A stretch of DNA of 11,306 nt, taken from the NCBI GenBank assembly GCA_017556895.1, contig JAFYLX010000190.1:1-11306 (forward strand), written 5' to 3'. The position numbers were made by a program, and so were the translations under genes. Positions 1 through 6,158 of this stretch are shown here, in pieces (within the stretch, counting starts at the first letter, position 1; each line of letters begins with the position of its first letter). This DNA comes from Bacillota bacterium (GTDB taxonomy: Bacteria; Bacillota_A; Clostridia; Peptostreptococcales; Anaerovoracaceae). The notes under the pieces are model-generated. The model was not told where the DNA came from, did not search any database, and saw only the letters and a list, made by a program, of their open reading frames with translations.

Positions 1-656
1 AATACATATATTTTTTTAGCACCGCTTTCTTTCAGCGTTTTGGCACAAGAATTTGCAGTAGCACCCGTCGTATAGATGTCATCAAGAATAATTATTTTGC
101 TATTCTTTACCTTATTAACCTTGTGTGCAGATACTTCGAATACATTTTCCATATTCAACTTTCTATCTTCACGTGACAATGCTCGCTGCGTATGAGTTTC
201 TTTATTTCTAATCAATACATCTTCATCTGCCGGAATTGCAAGTTTATTCCCCAAATGCTTTGAAATCTTTACAGTTTGATTAAAACCTCTTTCCCTTAAT
301 CTTTTTTCGTGAAGCGGCACAGGGACTATGAAATCTGCATCGAGCAATGGGCACCCACCTCTCATTGACACTTGCTCATATATAGCATCATAAATGATGT
401 CTGCGATTATAGGTGCCATATAGGTCTTACCATCGTATTTCAGGTTAAAAATTAAACGTCTTTCGTAAAGGCCATAGCCCATGGCAGCAAATCCATAGTC
501 AAAATAAGGGCTGCAGTCAAATTCACTGCAGCCAAAATTCATACGCCTTATACAATGATCACAAAGACCATATTTTCTCTTATCATCTATATATTTGCCA
601 CAGACTACACAATACAAGCCTTTTGGAAATATATATTTTGCTATATTAATTTTCAT
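1..656 (-). CDS. comF: ComF family protein (phosphoribosyltransferase-like), 3' end cut by window
   Basis: The 218 readable codons stay open to the left edge, so the C-terminus is missing; ComF proteins are usually about 220-240 residues, so little is lost. A zinc-ribbon-like pair CxxC (residues 16-19) and CxxC (32-35) comes first. It is followed by the conserved VPVPL (111-115), KRLRERGFNQ (118-127) and the PRPP-binding loop DDIYTTGAT (192-200). This is the standard ComF layout. In naturally transformable Firmicutes ComFC acts in the cytoplasm in DNA uptake; in many Clostridia the role is unproven. The ATG at 654-656 has AAGGGG six bases upstream. It lies 34 nt after the recD2 stop and is the last gene seen of the yhaM-cca-recD2-comF operon. 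The family call is firm; a role in competence is inference. Confidence 0.92.
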   Translation of the reverse strand, partial: MKINIAKYIFPKGLYCVVCGKYIDDKRKYGLCDHCIRRMNFGCSEFDCSPYFDYGFAAMGYGLYERRLIFNLKYDGKTYMAPIIADIIYDAIYEQVSMRGGCPLLDADFIVPVPLHEKRLRERGFNQTVKISKHLGNKLAIPADEDVLIRNKETHTQRALSREDRKLNMENVFEVSAHKVNKVKNSKIIILDDIYTTGATANSCAKTLKESGAKKIYV

Positions 657-690
657 CTCAAACCCCTTCATTTACTATCGAATCTCTTCT

Positions 691-2478
691 TTAACTTATT
701 CCCCTGTAAAGATTTTTGATTCTTTCCGCTAAACCGGTGTTTCTCTTGCTAGTCTCCGTATTGTCAACCATTGCATTTAGATAGTCACCCCTACCCACAA
801 TGATTACTTTGCCCTTTCCTCTAGTTACTGCAGTGTAAATTAGGTTTCTAGTTGCAAGTGCGGGCGGGAACCAACTCATAGGAATTATTACCGTATCAAA
901 TTCACTGCCTTGGCTCTTGTGAACAGTCACCGCGTAGGCAAGCTCTATTTCATCCAACTGAATATACTGATACTCTACCCACCTGTCGTCATCGTAACAA
1001 ACTGTGATTTTCTTCTCGTCATGATGAACTTCAGCTACTCTACCGGTCTCACCGTTGAATACGCCCTTACCAGTCGTTCCATCTTCCCGCAGATATTCTA
1101 GTCTATAGTTATTCTTTATCTGCATAACTCTGTCTCCGACACGGAATATCGTACTTCCGAATTTAAAATCCGGTTTGTCTTCCTTTGGAGGATTGAATAC
1201 TTCCTGCAGATACACATTCAAGTTATGACTGCCTAGAATCCCCTTCTTCGTAGGTGTCAAAATCTGTAGTTCGCTCAATTTATATCCAGATGCGAGATTA
1301 GTTATCTTTTCCAGAATCTCCTGTTGCTTGTCAGCAGGTATAAGCTGAAAATCATCACAATACTCTGGATATTCCCCCTTGTTAATCCTGTGAGCATTAG
1401 TAATTATTCCACTTTCCTCACTCTGTCTAAATATCTCTGTCAATCGCACGGTATATACGTATCCGCTATTGATTAAATCGCCAAGTACATTGCCTGCGCC
1501 AACTGACGGAAGCTGGTCTGCATCACCTGCAAATATCAGCCTAACACCATCCTGCAATGATCTGCAAAGGGCCCCTGTAAGCATCAAGTCCATCATGGAT
1601 GTTTCATCAATTATAATTGCATCATGCTCAAGAGGGTTATACTGATTTCTACCAAAGGCCATCTGTCCAATCTCTTCGTCATAGTAATACTCAAGAAGCC
1701 TATGGACTGTCATCGCCGTTTTTTTGCTAGTTTCTGCAATTCTCTTTGCCGCTCTTCCTGTCGGAGCTGCTACTGCAACAGAAAGACCTGCATCTTCTAA
1801 TATTTTTATTAAAGTATTGATTATCGTCGTTTTACCTGTACCGGGACCACCTGTAATAATGGAAACGCTATGCTCAAGCGAATTTTTTACAGCCTGACGT
1901 TGCATATCGGAAAGTTTTATATCATTTCCAATCTCTGCCTTGCTAATCACTGCATCAAGGTCTGCCGCAATCCTCTTAGGCTTAGTTTCTGCAAGATCAA
2001 CAATTTTGCTGACAACCTGGCTCTCCGTCTTATAATAGCTATAAAAATACAGAACTTCCTTGCCCTCAATCACAGTTAGCTGCAGTTCTCCGCTTAAGGC
2101 CATGTCCTCCATAACATCTTCGACACTTTCGCTACTAATATCAAGATGTTCTGCCATCTGAGTACAGAATTCTCTGGCGGGTACGAATGTATGCCCATTG
2201 CTTATATAAGCTGCCATTCCATGCTTTATAGCTGCCTCAAGCCTATAGAAGCTATCTTTTTGCATGCCAAGAGCGGTTGCTACCTCATCCACCTTGGCAA
2301 ATCTCATGGCTGGAAATTCCTCTAAGAGCCAATAAGGATTATCCTCTGTCAATGCGATGGCAGCATCCCCAACAAGTGCATATATTTTGATGATGTAATA
2401 GTCCGATAAGCCTAAATTGCGTAAAAACAAGGTCACCTCTTTGGTGACCTGGCTTATTTTTGTTATGTTATTTTGCAA
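691..2478 (-). CDS. recD2: RecD2-type (RecD/TraA) SF1B DNA helicase, N-terminally short
   Basis: This is a 595-residue ATP-dependent 5'-3' DNA helicase of the RecD2 family, which works in DNA repair outside RecBCD. Visible motifs are Walker A GGPGTGKTT (210-218), APTGRAAKR (238-246), Walker B IIIDETSMMD (288-297), FAGDADQLPSVGAGN (316-330), LTEIFRQ (346-352), and the C-terminal YAVTVHKSQGSEFD (515-528) and YTAVTRGKG (548-556). RecD2 proteins are usually about 715-800 residues. This one begins at the helix-rich segment just before the helicase core (FLRNLGLSDYYIIKIY) and lacks the N-terminal OB-like region and first helix-hairpin-helix repeat. The start is a TTG at 2476-2478 with GAGG eight bases upstream. 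The frame is closed by a TAG at 2500-2502, so no longer start is possible. It overlaps the cca stop by 11 nt, which suggests translational coupling. Confidence 0.93.
   Translation of the reverse strand: MQNNITKISQVTKEVTLFLRNLGLSDYYIIKIYALVGDAAIALTEDNPYWLLEEFPAMRFAKVDEVATALGMQKDSFYRLEAAIKHGMAAYISNGHTFVPAREFCTQMAEHLDISSESVEDVMEDMALSGELQLTVIEGKEVLYFYSYYKTESQVVSKIVDLAETKPKRIAADLDAVISKAEIGNDIKLSDMQRQAVKNSLEHSVSIITGGPGTGKTTIINTLIKILEDAGLSVAVAAPTGRAAKRIAETSKKTAMTVHRLLEYYYDEEIGQMAFGRNQYNPLEHDAIIIDETSMMDLMLTGALCRSLQDGVRLIFAGDADQLPSVGAGNVLGDLINSGYVYTVRLTEIFRQSEESGIITNAHRINKGEYPEYCDDFQLIPADKQQEILEKITNLASGYKLSELQILTPTKKGILGSHNLNVYLQEVFNPPKEDKPDFKFGSTIFRVGDRVMQIKNNYRLEYLREDGTTGKGVFNGETGRVAEVHHDEKKITVCYDDDRWVEYQYIQLDEIELAYAVTVHKSQGSEFDTVIIPMSWFPPALATRNLIYTAVTRGKGKVIIVGRGDYLNAMVDNTETSKRNTGLAERIKNLYRGIS
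2431..2449 (-). terminator. Terminator-like hairpin inside the first codons of recD2
   Basis: A perfect 7-bp inverted repeat (GGTCACC, 5-nt loop, GGTGACC) lies 18 nt past the cca stop. On the minus strand it is followed at once by TTGTTTTT. This is the form of a short intrinsic terminator or attenuator, but it sits about 30 nt inside the recD2 reading frame (codons 10-16). It could reduce transcription into recD2-comF, with translating ribosomes preventing its formation. That function is inference; the hairpin and U-rich tail are seen directly. Confidence 0.45.
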
Positions 2479-3784
2479 AGTGAATTCCTCTAAACCAAGC
2501 TAAAATCTTGTGCTTGCTATAAGTTTTAGCTAATTCTAATAATTTTGCTCTTGTGTTCTTTCTAGGATGCATGTGACATTCTTCTACAAGCATCTTTAAT
2601 AAAGCCGGAGCCTTTTCTGGAGTACAGATACCTGCTTCAACTAAATCGTTTTCATCGATGAATAAATCTTCAACAAAGATTGGCTCTCTGTACTTCTTAA
2701 TATCTTCAAGAAGGTAAAGTTTACTCATAATCTTAGTATCTGAGAAGTATTCGAAAATGATTCTCTGAGCCTTTTCTAAGTTAGCAAGGTATTCGTATCT
2801 TTCCCATCCTCTTTCGTAGATAAACTTCTTTAGAGCCGGTGCTGTCGCCGTAAAGTAAAGCTTAGCCATATCAGTTACAGCGTCCACTAAATGCTGCTTT
2901 GTCTTTTCATCATAGTTTAGTCTTTCGATGGCAGGTTTTGATCTTTTCTTATCAATACATGCATAGAATAAACCTAATCTTCTTTCAGGCACAGGCTGAG
3001 TCTTATCAATATTCTGGCTTAAAACTAATAAATCGCTCTTTTCTCTCTTTGTTAATTTAGCTAAAATATCAGCGCCTAAGATTGTTGCTACTAGTCCTGT
3101 ATCAAGAAGCATGTTAAGGCCCTTACCCGCTGCATCTCCTGTCATCAGCATAGTAAATTCATCCCTAACTTTGTTTGGGTTTGCCTTTTCTAGTAATGCA
3201 TGATTTGCAACGATTGCATCATATGCACCCTTATGTAGGTCGAAATCAAGTTCAGCACACAGTCTGATTGCTCTAATCATCTTGATTGGGTCTTCTTTGA
3301 AGACTCTATCAGCGTCGCCAACTGTTCTAACAAGTTTCTTTCTGATGTCTTCTTTACCTTCGAATGCATCCGCTAAAGCTGAATGATTTTCTGCAATAGC
3401 GTTGATTGTAAAGTCTCTGTGAGAAAGGTCATCTTCAATAGTTTCTGCACGAGATGAGTCAACTAAAAGACCGTTAGCAAACTTTGCATCCTTTCTATAC
3501 GGCGCAACGTCTACAATAACCCCAACTTCAACCATTTCGCCTTCAACTTTGGCTTCTTCGATATATTCAAGTCTGATTACACCAAATTTTTCACTGAAAA
3601 CTTCTGCCTCTGGAAAAACAGCCTTTAAATCTTCTAAACCAGCACTAGTTGTCACGTCCCAGCCAAAAGGTTTTCTACCTAAAATAGAATCTCTTACGCA
3701 TTCGCCTACAACATATGCTTCAAAGCCTGCATCCTGCAGTCTTGTCATTACTTTTCCTACTTCTTTAGGTAATCTTACTAACAT
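2468..3784 (-). CDS. cca: CCA tRNA nucleotidyltransferase family protein with altered active-site motifs
   Basis: This is a 438-residue class II nucleotidyltransferase of the CCA-adding / poly(A) polymerase family, which normally adds or repairs the tRNA 3' CCA end. Family landmarks are VGECVRD (26-32), the following SILGRKP, WDVTTSA (42-48), the third acidic position VDVAPYRKD (91-99), EDDLSHRDFTINAIA (117-131), EDPIKMIRAIR (164-174) and a helical C-terminal half. Three normally conserved positions differ. GG is GE at 27-28. The metal-binding DxD is GxD at 41-43. The nucleotide-template motif EDxxR reads EDPIK at 164-168. It may therefore be inactive, altered in specificity, or a divergent subfamily. 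The ATG at 3782-3784 overlaps the yhaM stop in ATGTTAG, with GGAG ten bases upstream. The family call is firm; normal CCA-adding activity is not. Confidence 0.9.
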   Translation of the reverse strand: MLVRLPKEVGKVMTRLQDAGFEAYVVGECVRDSILGRKPFGWDVTTSAGLEDLKAVFPEAEVFSEKFGVIRLEYIEEAKVEGEMVEVGVIVDVAPYRKDAKFANGLLVDSSRAETIEDDLSHRDFTINAIAENHSALADAFEGKEDIRKKLVRTVGDADRVFKEDPIKMIRAIRLCAELDFDLHKGAYDAIVANHALLEKANPNKVRDEFTMLMTGDAAGKGLNMLLDTGLVATILGADILAKLTKREKSDLLVLSQNIDKTQPVPERRLGLFYACIDKKRSKPAIERLNYDEKTKQHLVDAVTDMAKLYFTATAPALKKFIYERGWERYEYLANLEKAQRIIFEYFSDTKIMSKLYLLEDIKKYREPIFVEDLFIDENDLVEAGICTPEKAPALLKMLVEECHMHPRKNTRAKLLELAKTYSKHKILAWFRGIHFAK

Positions 3785-4755
3785 TTGCTTTTGTCTCCTT
3801 CAATGGGTTTGTATAATTTTCTATTATCTAATGTAAATACGCGGTCGCTAAACTCACCTGGCTGTGTGGCCTCAAGTGCCGCGTGCATATCGAACATTCT
3901 TGCATCAAGTATATCTAAATAGTGAAGAACTTCTGCCTCTGGGAAAAGCGGTCTCTTAGGACTTCCGTATTCCGGTTCGTAGTGATGTGATAGAATCATA
4001 TGTTCCAGCATAATCGCTTTTTCTCTAGGTATATCTAATTCATATGCAATTCTATCGATGGACTTAATTCCCTGAATAATGTGTCCTAGCATTTGACCTT
4101 CGAAGGAATAGCCTGTAGCAATTCCATCTACGCCAGACATAATTTCGTTTAATTTTTCCATATCATGGATAATAACGCCTGCCGCAACCCAATCTTTTTT
4201 AAGATTTGTATAAACCTCACAAATCCTTTCGCCTGTCATAAGCATGCGCTTCATATGGTAAAGAAGTCCGCCAAGCTGTGCGTGATGATTCTTCTGAGCT
4301 GCTGGATAGTACAAAAGTCTTTCTCTATTGTCTATCAATAACTTCTTCGTAATCTTTTTAAGATCCTGATCTTCCATGTTTTCGGCTACATCTAAAATAT
4401 AGTCGTACATACCTTGCGGTTCCTCTGGAGCAGCCTTCACAAAATCATTCATATGCTGCTGATCTTGCTCATTTGCGACCCTAATGCGCTGAACTCTAAC
4501 CTGAAGTTGTCCAGCCCACTCTGTCACAAGACCTTTAATCTTTACGATTGATTTATCTTCAATTGATTTAAGAACTGGGTACTCAGCATCGCTTACGTCC
4601 CATTTCTTTGCAGTGATATCGCCCGTCTTATCACAAAGCATGATATCAAGATACTGCTTACCGTTTGCCCCTACTTTTATGGAAATTGTCTTTGCCATAA
4701 AAAATTCAGTTATCTCTTGATCTTTAACAAGATCTTTAATATAAATATCTTTCAT
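3778..4755 (-). CDS. yhaM: YhaM-type 3'-5' exoribonuclease (OB-fold plus HD domain)
   Basis: At 325 residues it is close to the roughly 314 of Bacillus subtilis YhaM, which trims RNA from the 3' end in the cytoplasm. The N-terminal part (about 1-100) is an OB-fold-like nucleic-acid-binding region (FMAKTISIKVGANGKQYLDI, then LCDKTGDITAKKWD). The C-terminal part is an HD phosphohydrolase domain: first histidine region NHHAQLGGLLYHM, metal-binding AGVIIHDMEKL, then ILSHHYEPEYGSPKRP and HYLDILDARM, the characteristic YhaM signature. The ATG at 4753-4755 follows AAAGGGACGT. It is the first gene of the minus-strand operon; its TAG stop overlaps the cca start by 7 nt. Its place next to cca puts two RNA 3'-end enzymes together. 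Confidence 0.95.
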   Translation of the reverse strand: MKDIYIKDLVKDQEITEFFMAKTISIKVGANGKQYLDIMLCDKTGDITAKKWDVSDAEYPVLKSIEDKSIVKIKGLVTEWAGQLQVRVQRIRVANEQDQQHMNDFVKAAPEEPQGMYDYILDVAENMEDQDLKKITKKLLIDNRERLLYYPAAQKNHHAQLGGLLYHMKRMLMTGERICEVYTNLKKDWVAAGVIIHDMEKLNEIMSGVDGIATGYSFEGQMLGHIIQGIKSIDRIAYELDIPREKAIMLEHMILSHHYEPEYGSPKRPLFPEAEVLHYLDILDARMFDMHAALEATQPGEFSDRVFTLDNRKLYKPIEGDKSKC

Positions 4756-4840
4756 ACGTCCCTTTCTTCTCTGTGTCTACTGTTATAAGCGGTTAATCCC
4801 AAGAATTACCCACTACGGCTATGACACAAATAGTCTATAT

Positions 4841-4869
4841 ATTATATACCAAAACACTCTTCGGAGCAA
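4841..4869 (-). promoter_or_regulatory. Sigma-A-type promoter of the yhaM-cca-recD2-comF operon
   Basis: On the minus strand TTGCTC (4864-4869) is followed after exactly 17 bp by a perfect TATAAT (4841-4846). Transcription would start near 4834 and leave a leader of about 80 nt before the yhaM ATG. No riboswitch or T-box pattern was recognised in that leader; it holds only a small imperfect stem near 4791-4810. Confidence 0.75.
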
Positions 4870-4914
4870 GGATTTCAATTGTTTCCTAGCACAAAATACA
4901 CATTAAAATATTGT

Positions 4915-4948
4915 TACTCTCTCACCGAAACGGTAATCTTTTAGAGTA
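4915..4948 (-). terminator. Possible weak terminator after the nuclease-like gene
   Basis: TACTCT (4915-4920) and AGAGTA (4943-4948) form an outer stem and ACCG-AAA-CGGT (4924-4934) an inner one, with unpaired bases between. On the minus strand it is followed by AACAATATTTT rather than a clean U-run. It lies just past the stop of the 4964-5740 gene and before the yhaM promoter, where a terminator is expected, but the structure is poor. Confidence 0.3.
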
Positions 4949-4987
4949 TTGGGAACCTATCGATTACTGTATTAGGAATCTATCGAT
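4942..4987. repeat. Degenerate 23-bp tandem duplication across the stop codon of the nuclease-like gene
   Basis: Positions 4942-4964 and 4965-4987 are adjacent 23-bp units identical at 19 of 23 positions, both ending in CTATCGAT. The right unit encodes the last seven residues of the nuclease-like protein and the first two bases of its TAA stop; the left unit is mostly non-coding. See the separate, unrelated 23-bp duplication at the other end of the same gene. Confidence 0.75.
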
Positions 4988-5740
4988 GATTTGATCGATA
5001 TCGTCTGCATTCTGAACATCTTCTTCTCGCGTACAAATCAAATTTTTGTGTTGCACAAACCCACTCTTCCTATAGTCCTCAATCTTATCCATCGCATTTT
5101 GGCGATATTCCTCATCATCCATCAAACCAAAATGCTCCCAAATTTTGATTTCATTTTCATGCAAAAGAATCACAAAATCAGAATATACTATTCTCCCTGC
5201 AATGCTCATAGGAGGTTCCGCCCTATATGGGATTCCTCTCGCTTCTAGTCGATTGGCAATTGCTTGTTCAGACTTGGAACGCAATAACACGCCGTTAGTC
5301 GAAGAATATCTCAGGTGTTCAGGATGATAAGGGTTTCGTTGATAGGGCTCTGTCATCCATTCTACTTGGGCCTTGGTGTATAAATATTTAGGCATTCCCT
5401 TAACAGATAACATACGCGTCAACTTACTCATATCAACCTTTCTAAAATTCCCAAGAACATCTTCCAGCAAATTAATATTAAAATCCAAAGCTTTCATTTC
5501 TGCTTCAATGTACTCACGTCGTATTAATTTTCGAATAGCTGCTTCATCCCTTGAAATACCCTTCTCTTTACCATTAAAACGTTTATAAAAATATGGCTTA
5601 TCATTTCTATATCTCATGAAAATCTTGGTATTCTGCTTTTTTAGTACTTCTTTCTTTAGGTTACTAACTCTTTTCTTTTCATTGGATAGTATTGTCCTTA
5701 CTCTTTTCTCTAAGTCTGTGGTCTTCTCAATCCTTTTCAC
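4964..5740 (-). CDS. Unrecognised protein with PD-(D/E)XK nuclease-like C-terminal half
   Basis: This 258-residue protein could not be named. Residues 1-40 are very rich in lysine and arginine and may bind nucleic acid. Residues about 60-125 look helical. The C-terminal half shows the order of a restriction-endonuclease fold: SKSEQAIANRLEARGIPY (155-172) with E158, an E-P segment, VYSDFVILL (185-193) with D188 in place of the usual PDF, KIWEHFGLMDDEEY (199-212), a helix with K219 (DKIEDYRKSGF) and NLICTREED (233-241). E158, D188, E202 and K219 are candidate catalytic residues; there is no classical ExK. The start is a GTG (5738-5740) with GGGGGAG six bases upstream. It is a single-gene unit, divergent from nadE, under an operator-like palindrome. 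Nuclease activity is inferred from fold only; the substrate is unknown. It could also be a non-catalytic member of the fold. Confidence 0.75.
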   Translation of the reverse strand: MKRIEKTTDLEKRVRTILSNEKKRVSNLKKEVLKKQNTKIFMRYRNDKPYFYKRFNGKEKGISRDEAAIRKLIRREYIEAEMKALDFNINLLEDVLGNFRKVDMSKLTRMLSVKGMPKYLYTKAQVEWMTEPYQRNPYHPEHLRYSSTNGVLLRSKSEQAIANRLEARGIPYRAEPPMSIAGRIVYSDFVILLHENEIKIWEHFGLMDDEEYRQNAMDKIEDYRKSGFVQHKNLICTREEDVQNADDIDQIIDRFLIQ

Positions 5741-5779
5741 AGCAAACTCCCCCTATTTTTCACAGCAAACTCCCCCTAT
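5734..5779. repeat. Perfect 23-bp tandem duplication carrying ribosome-binding site and GTG start
   Basis: Positions 5734-5756 and 5757-5779 are identical adjacent 23-bp units. On the minus strand each carries GGGGGAG, a 6-base spacer TTTGCT and GTGAAAA. The inner copy provides the start of the nuclease-like gene. The outer copy, 23 nt upstream, provides a second complete translation start in another frame. The match is exact, so the duplication is recent or is being maintained. Confidence 0.95.
5737..5763 (-). CDS. Possible 8-codon leader peptide coupled to the nuclease-like gene
   Basis: The outer copy of the 23-bp duplication opens a frame reading MKNRGSLL and then TGA. It has its own GGGGGAG site (5770-5776) six bases before the GTG. 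The TGA (5737-5739) overlaps the GTG of the nuclease-like gene in GTGA, the classic arrangement for translational coupling. It may be a by-product of the duplication; whether it is translated is not known. Confidence 0.35.
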   Translation of the reverse strand: MKNRGSLL

Positions 5780-5785
5780 TTGTAT

Positions 5786-5822
5786 ATGGTAAATTTTACC
5801 ATTTTAATTCCGTTGCTGTCAA
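5786..5822 (-). promoter_or_regulatory. Promoter of the nuclease-like gene overlapped by a 17-bp palindrome (likely operator)
   Basis: On the minus strand a perfect -35 TTGACA (5817-5822) is followed after 18 bp by TAAAAT (5793-5798). Transcription would begin near 5786, leaving a leader of about 46 nt that contains both copies of the duplicated ribosome-binding site. The -10 box lies inside a perfect palindrome, ATGGTAAA-T-TTTACCAT (5786-5802). A repressor dimer bound there would block the polymerase. The regulator is not evident in the window. Confidence 0.65.
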
Positions 5823-5833
5823 ATTTATTAAAG

Positions 5834-6027
5834 TTGCCATATAATTTGTTTCTATATACCTGCTGTGGCAATATTTTTTCTTTTTTTGCCATATTTGTTT
5901 TACATAAATCCACTGTGTGGCAATCATTTGATATTTAGTTGCCAATTTATTAATGACAATCTATTAATCGTGGCAAATAGACCCATTTTTCTGCCACTAT
6001 TCATACTCTAAAAATATTTTGTGGCAA
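5834..6027. repeat. Four-unit array of inverted TTGCCA / GTGGCAA elements, 52-53 bp period
   Basis: Four units each begin with TTGCCA (5834, 5886, 5939; CTGCCA at 5991) and end with GTGGCAA (ending 5871, 5923, 5976, 6027), so each unit is bracketed by inverted ends 37-38 bp apart. Successive units step by 52, 53 and 52 bp. Unit interiors and the 14-15 bp gaps are AT-rich and mostly not conserved, though units 1 and 2 share TTGCCATAT and CTGTGGCAA or a near match. Read the other way, neighbouring GTGGCAA and TTGCCA form inverted repeats around the 14-15 bp gaps. The array begins 12 bp upstream of the nuclease-like gene's -35 box and ends about 100 bp before the nadE -10 box. This holds most of the gene-free stretch 5741-6158. 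Its function is unknown; phased protein-binding sites are one possibility. Confidence 0.8.
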
Positions 6028-6128
6028 AGTTAATCGCAAGGATTCCTAGATTCATCTTTCGTAAGCAAATCTAACAATGCTCCAGTTAGGAAAGTAATGT
6101 TTCTGCTTTTCTTTTCCCAAAAATCGTT

Positions 6129-6149
6129 TATAATATAGGCAATAGGAGG
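6129..6149 (+). promoter_or_regulatory. -10 box and ribosome-binding site of nadE
   Basis: A perfect TATAAT (6129-6134) is followed by AGGAGG (6144-6149), nine bases before the nadE ATG. The -35 position at 17-bp spacing (6106-6111) reads CTTTTC, so this promoter is either weak or activator-dependent. The leader would be only about 18 nt. Confidence 0.55.
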
Positions 6150-6158
6150 ATTTTAATT

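Noticed and set aside
3549..3836. Open frames on the plus strand opposite cca, recD2, the kinase and the PBP gene
   Set aside because: They lie fully inside well-supported genes on the other strand, lack good ribosome-binding sites and show no recognisable protein features.
5834..6027. Possible CRISPR array
   Set aside because: Only 6-7 bp at the unit ends are conserved, the stretches between neighbouring ends are not near-identical repeats, the 52-53 bp period is short, and no cas gene is present.
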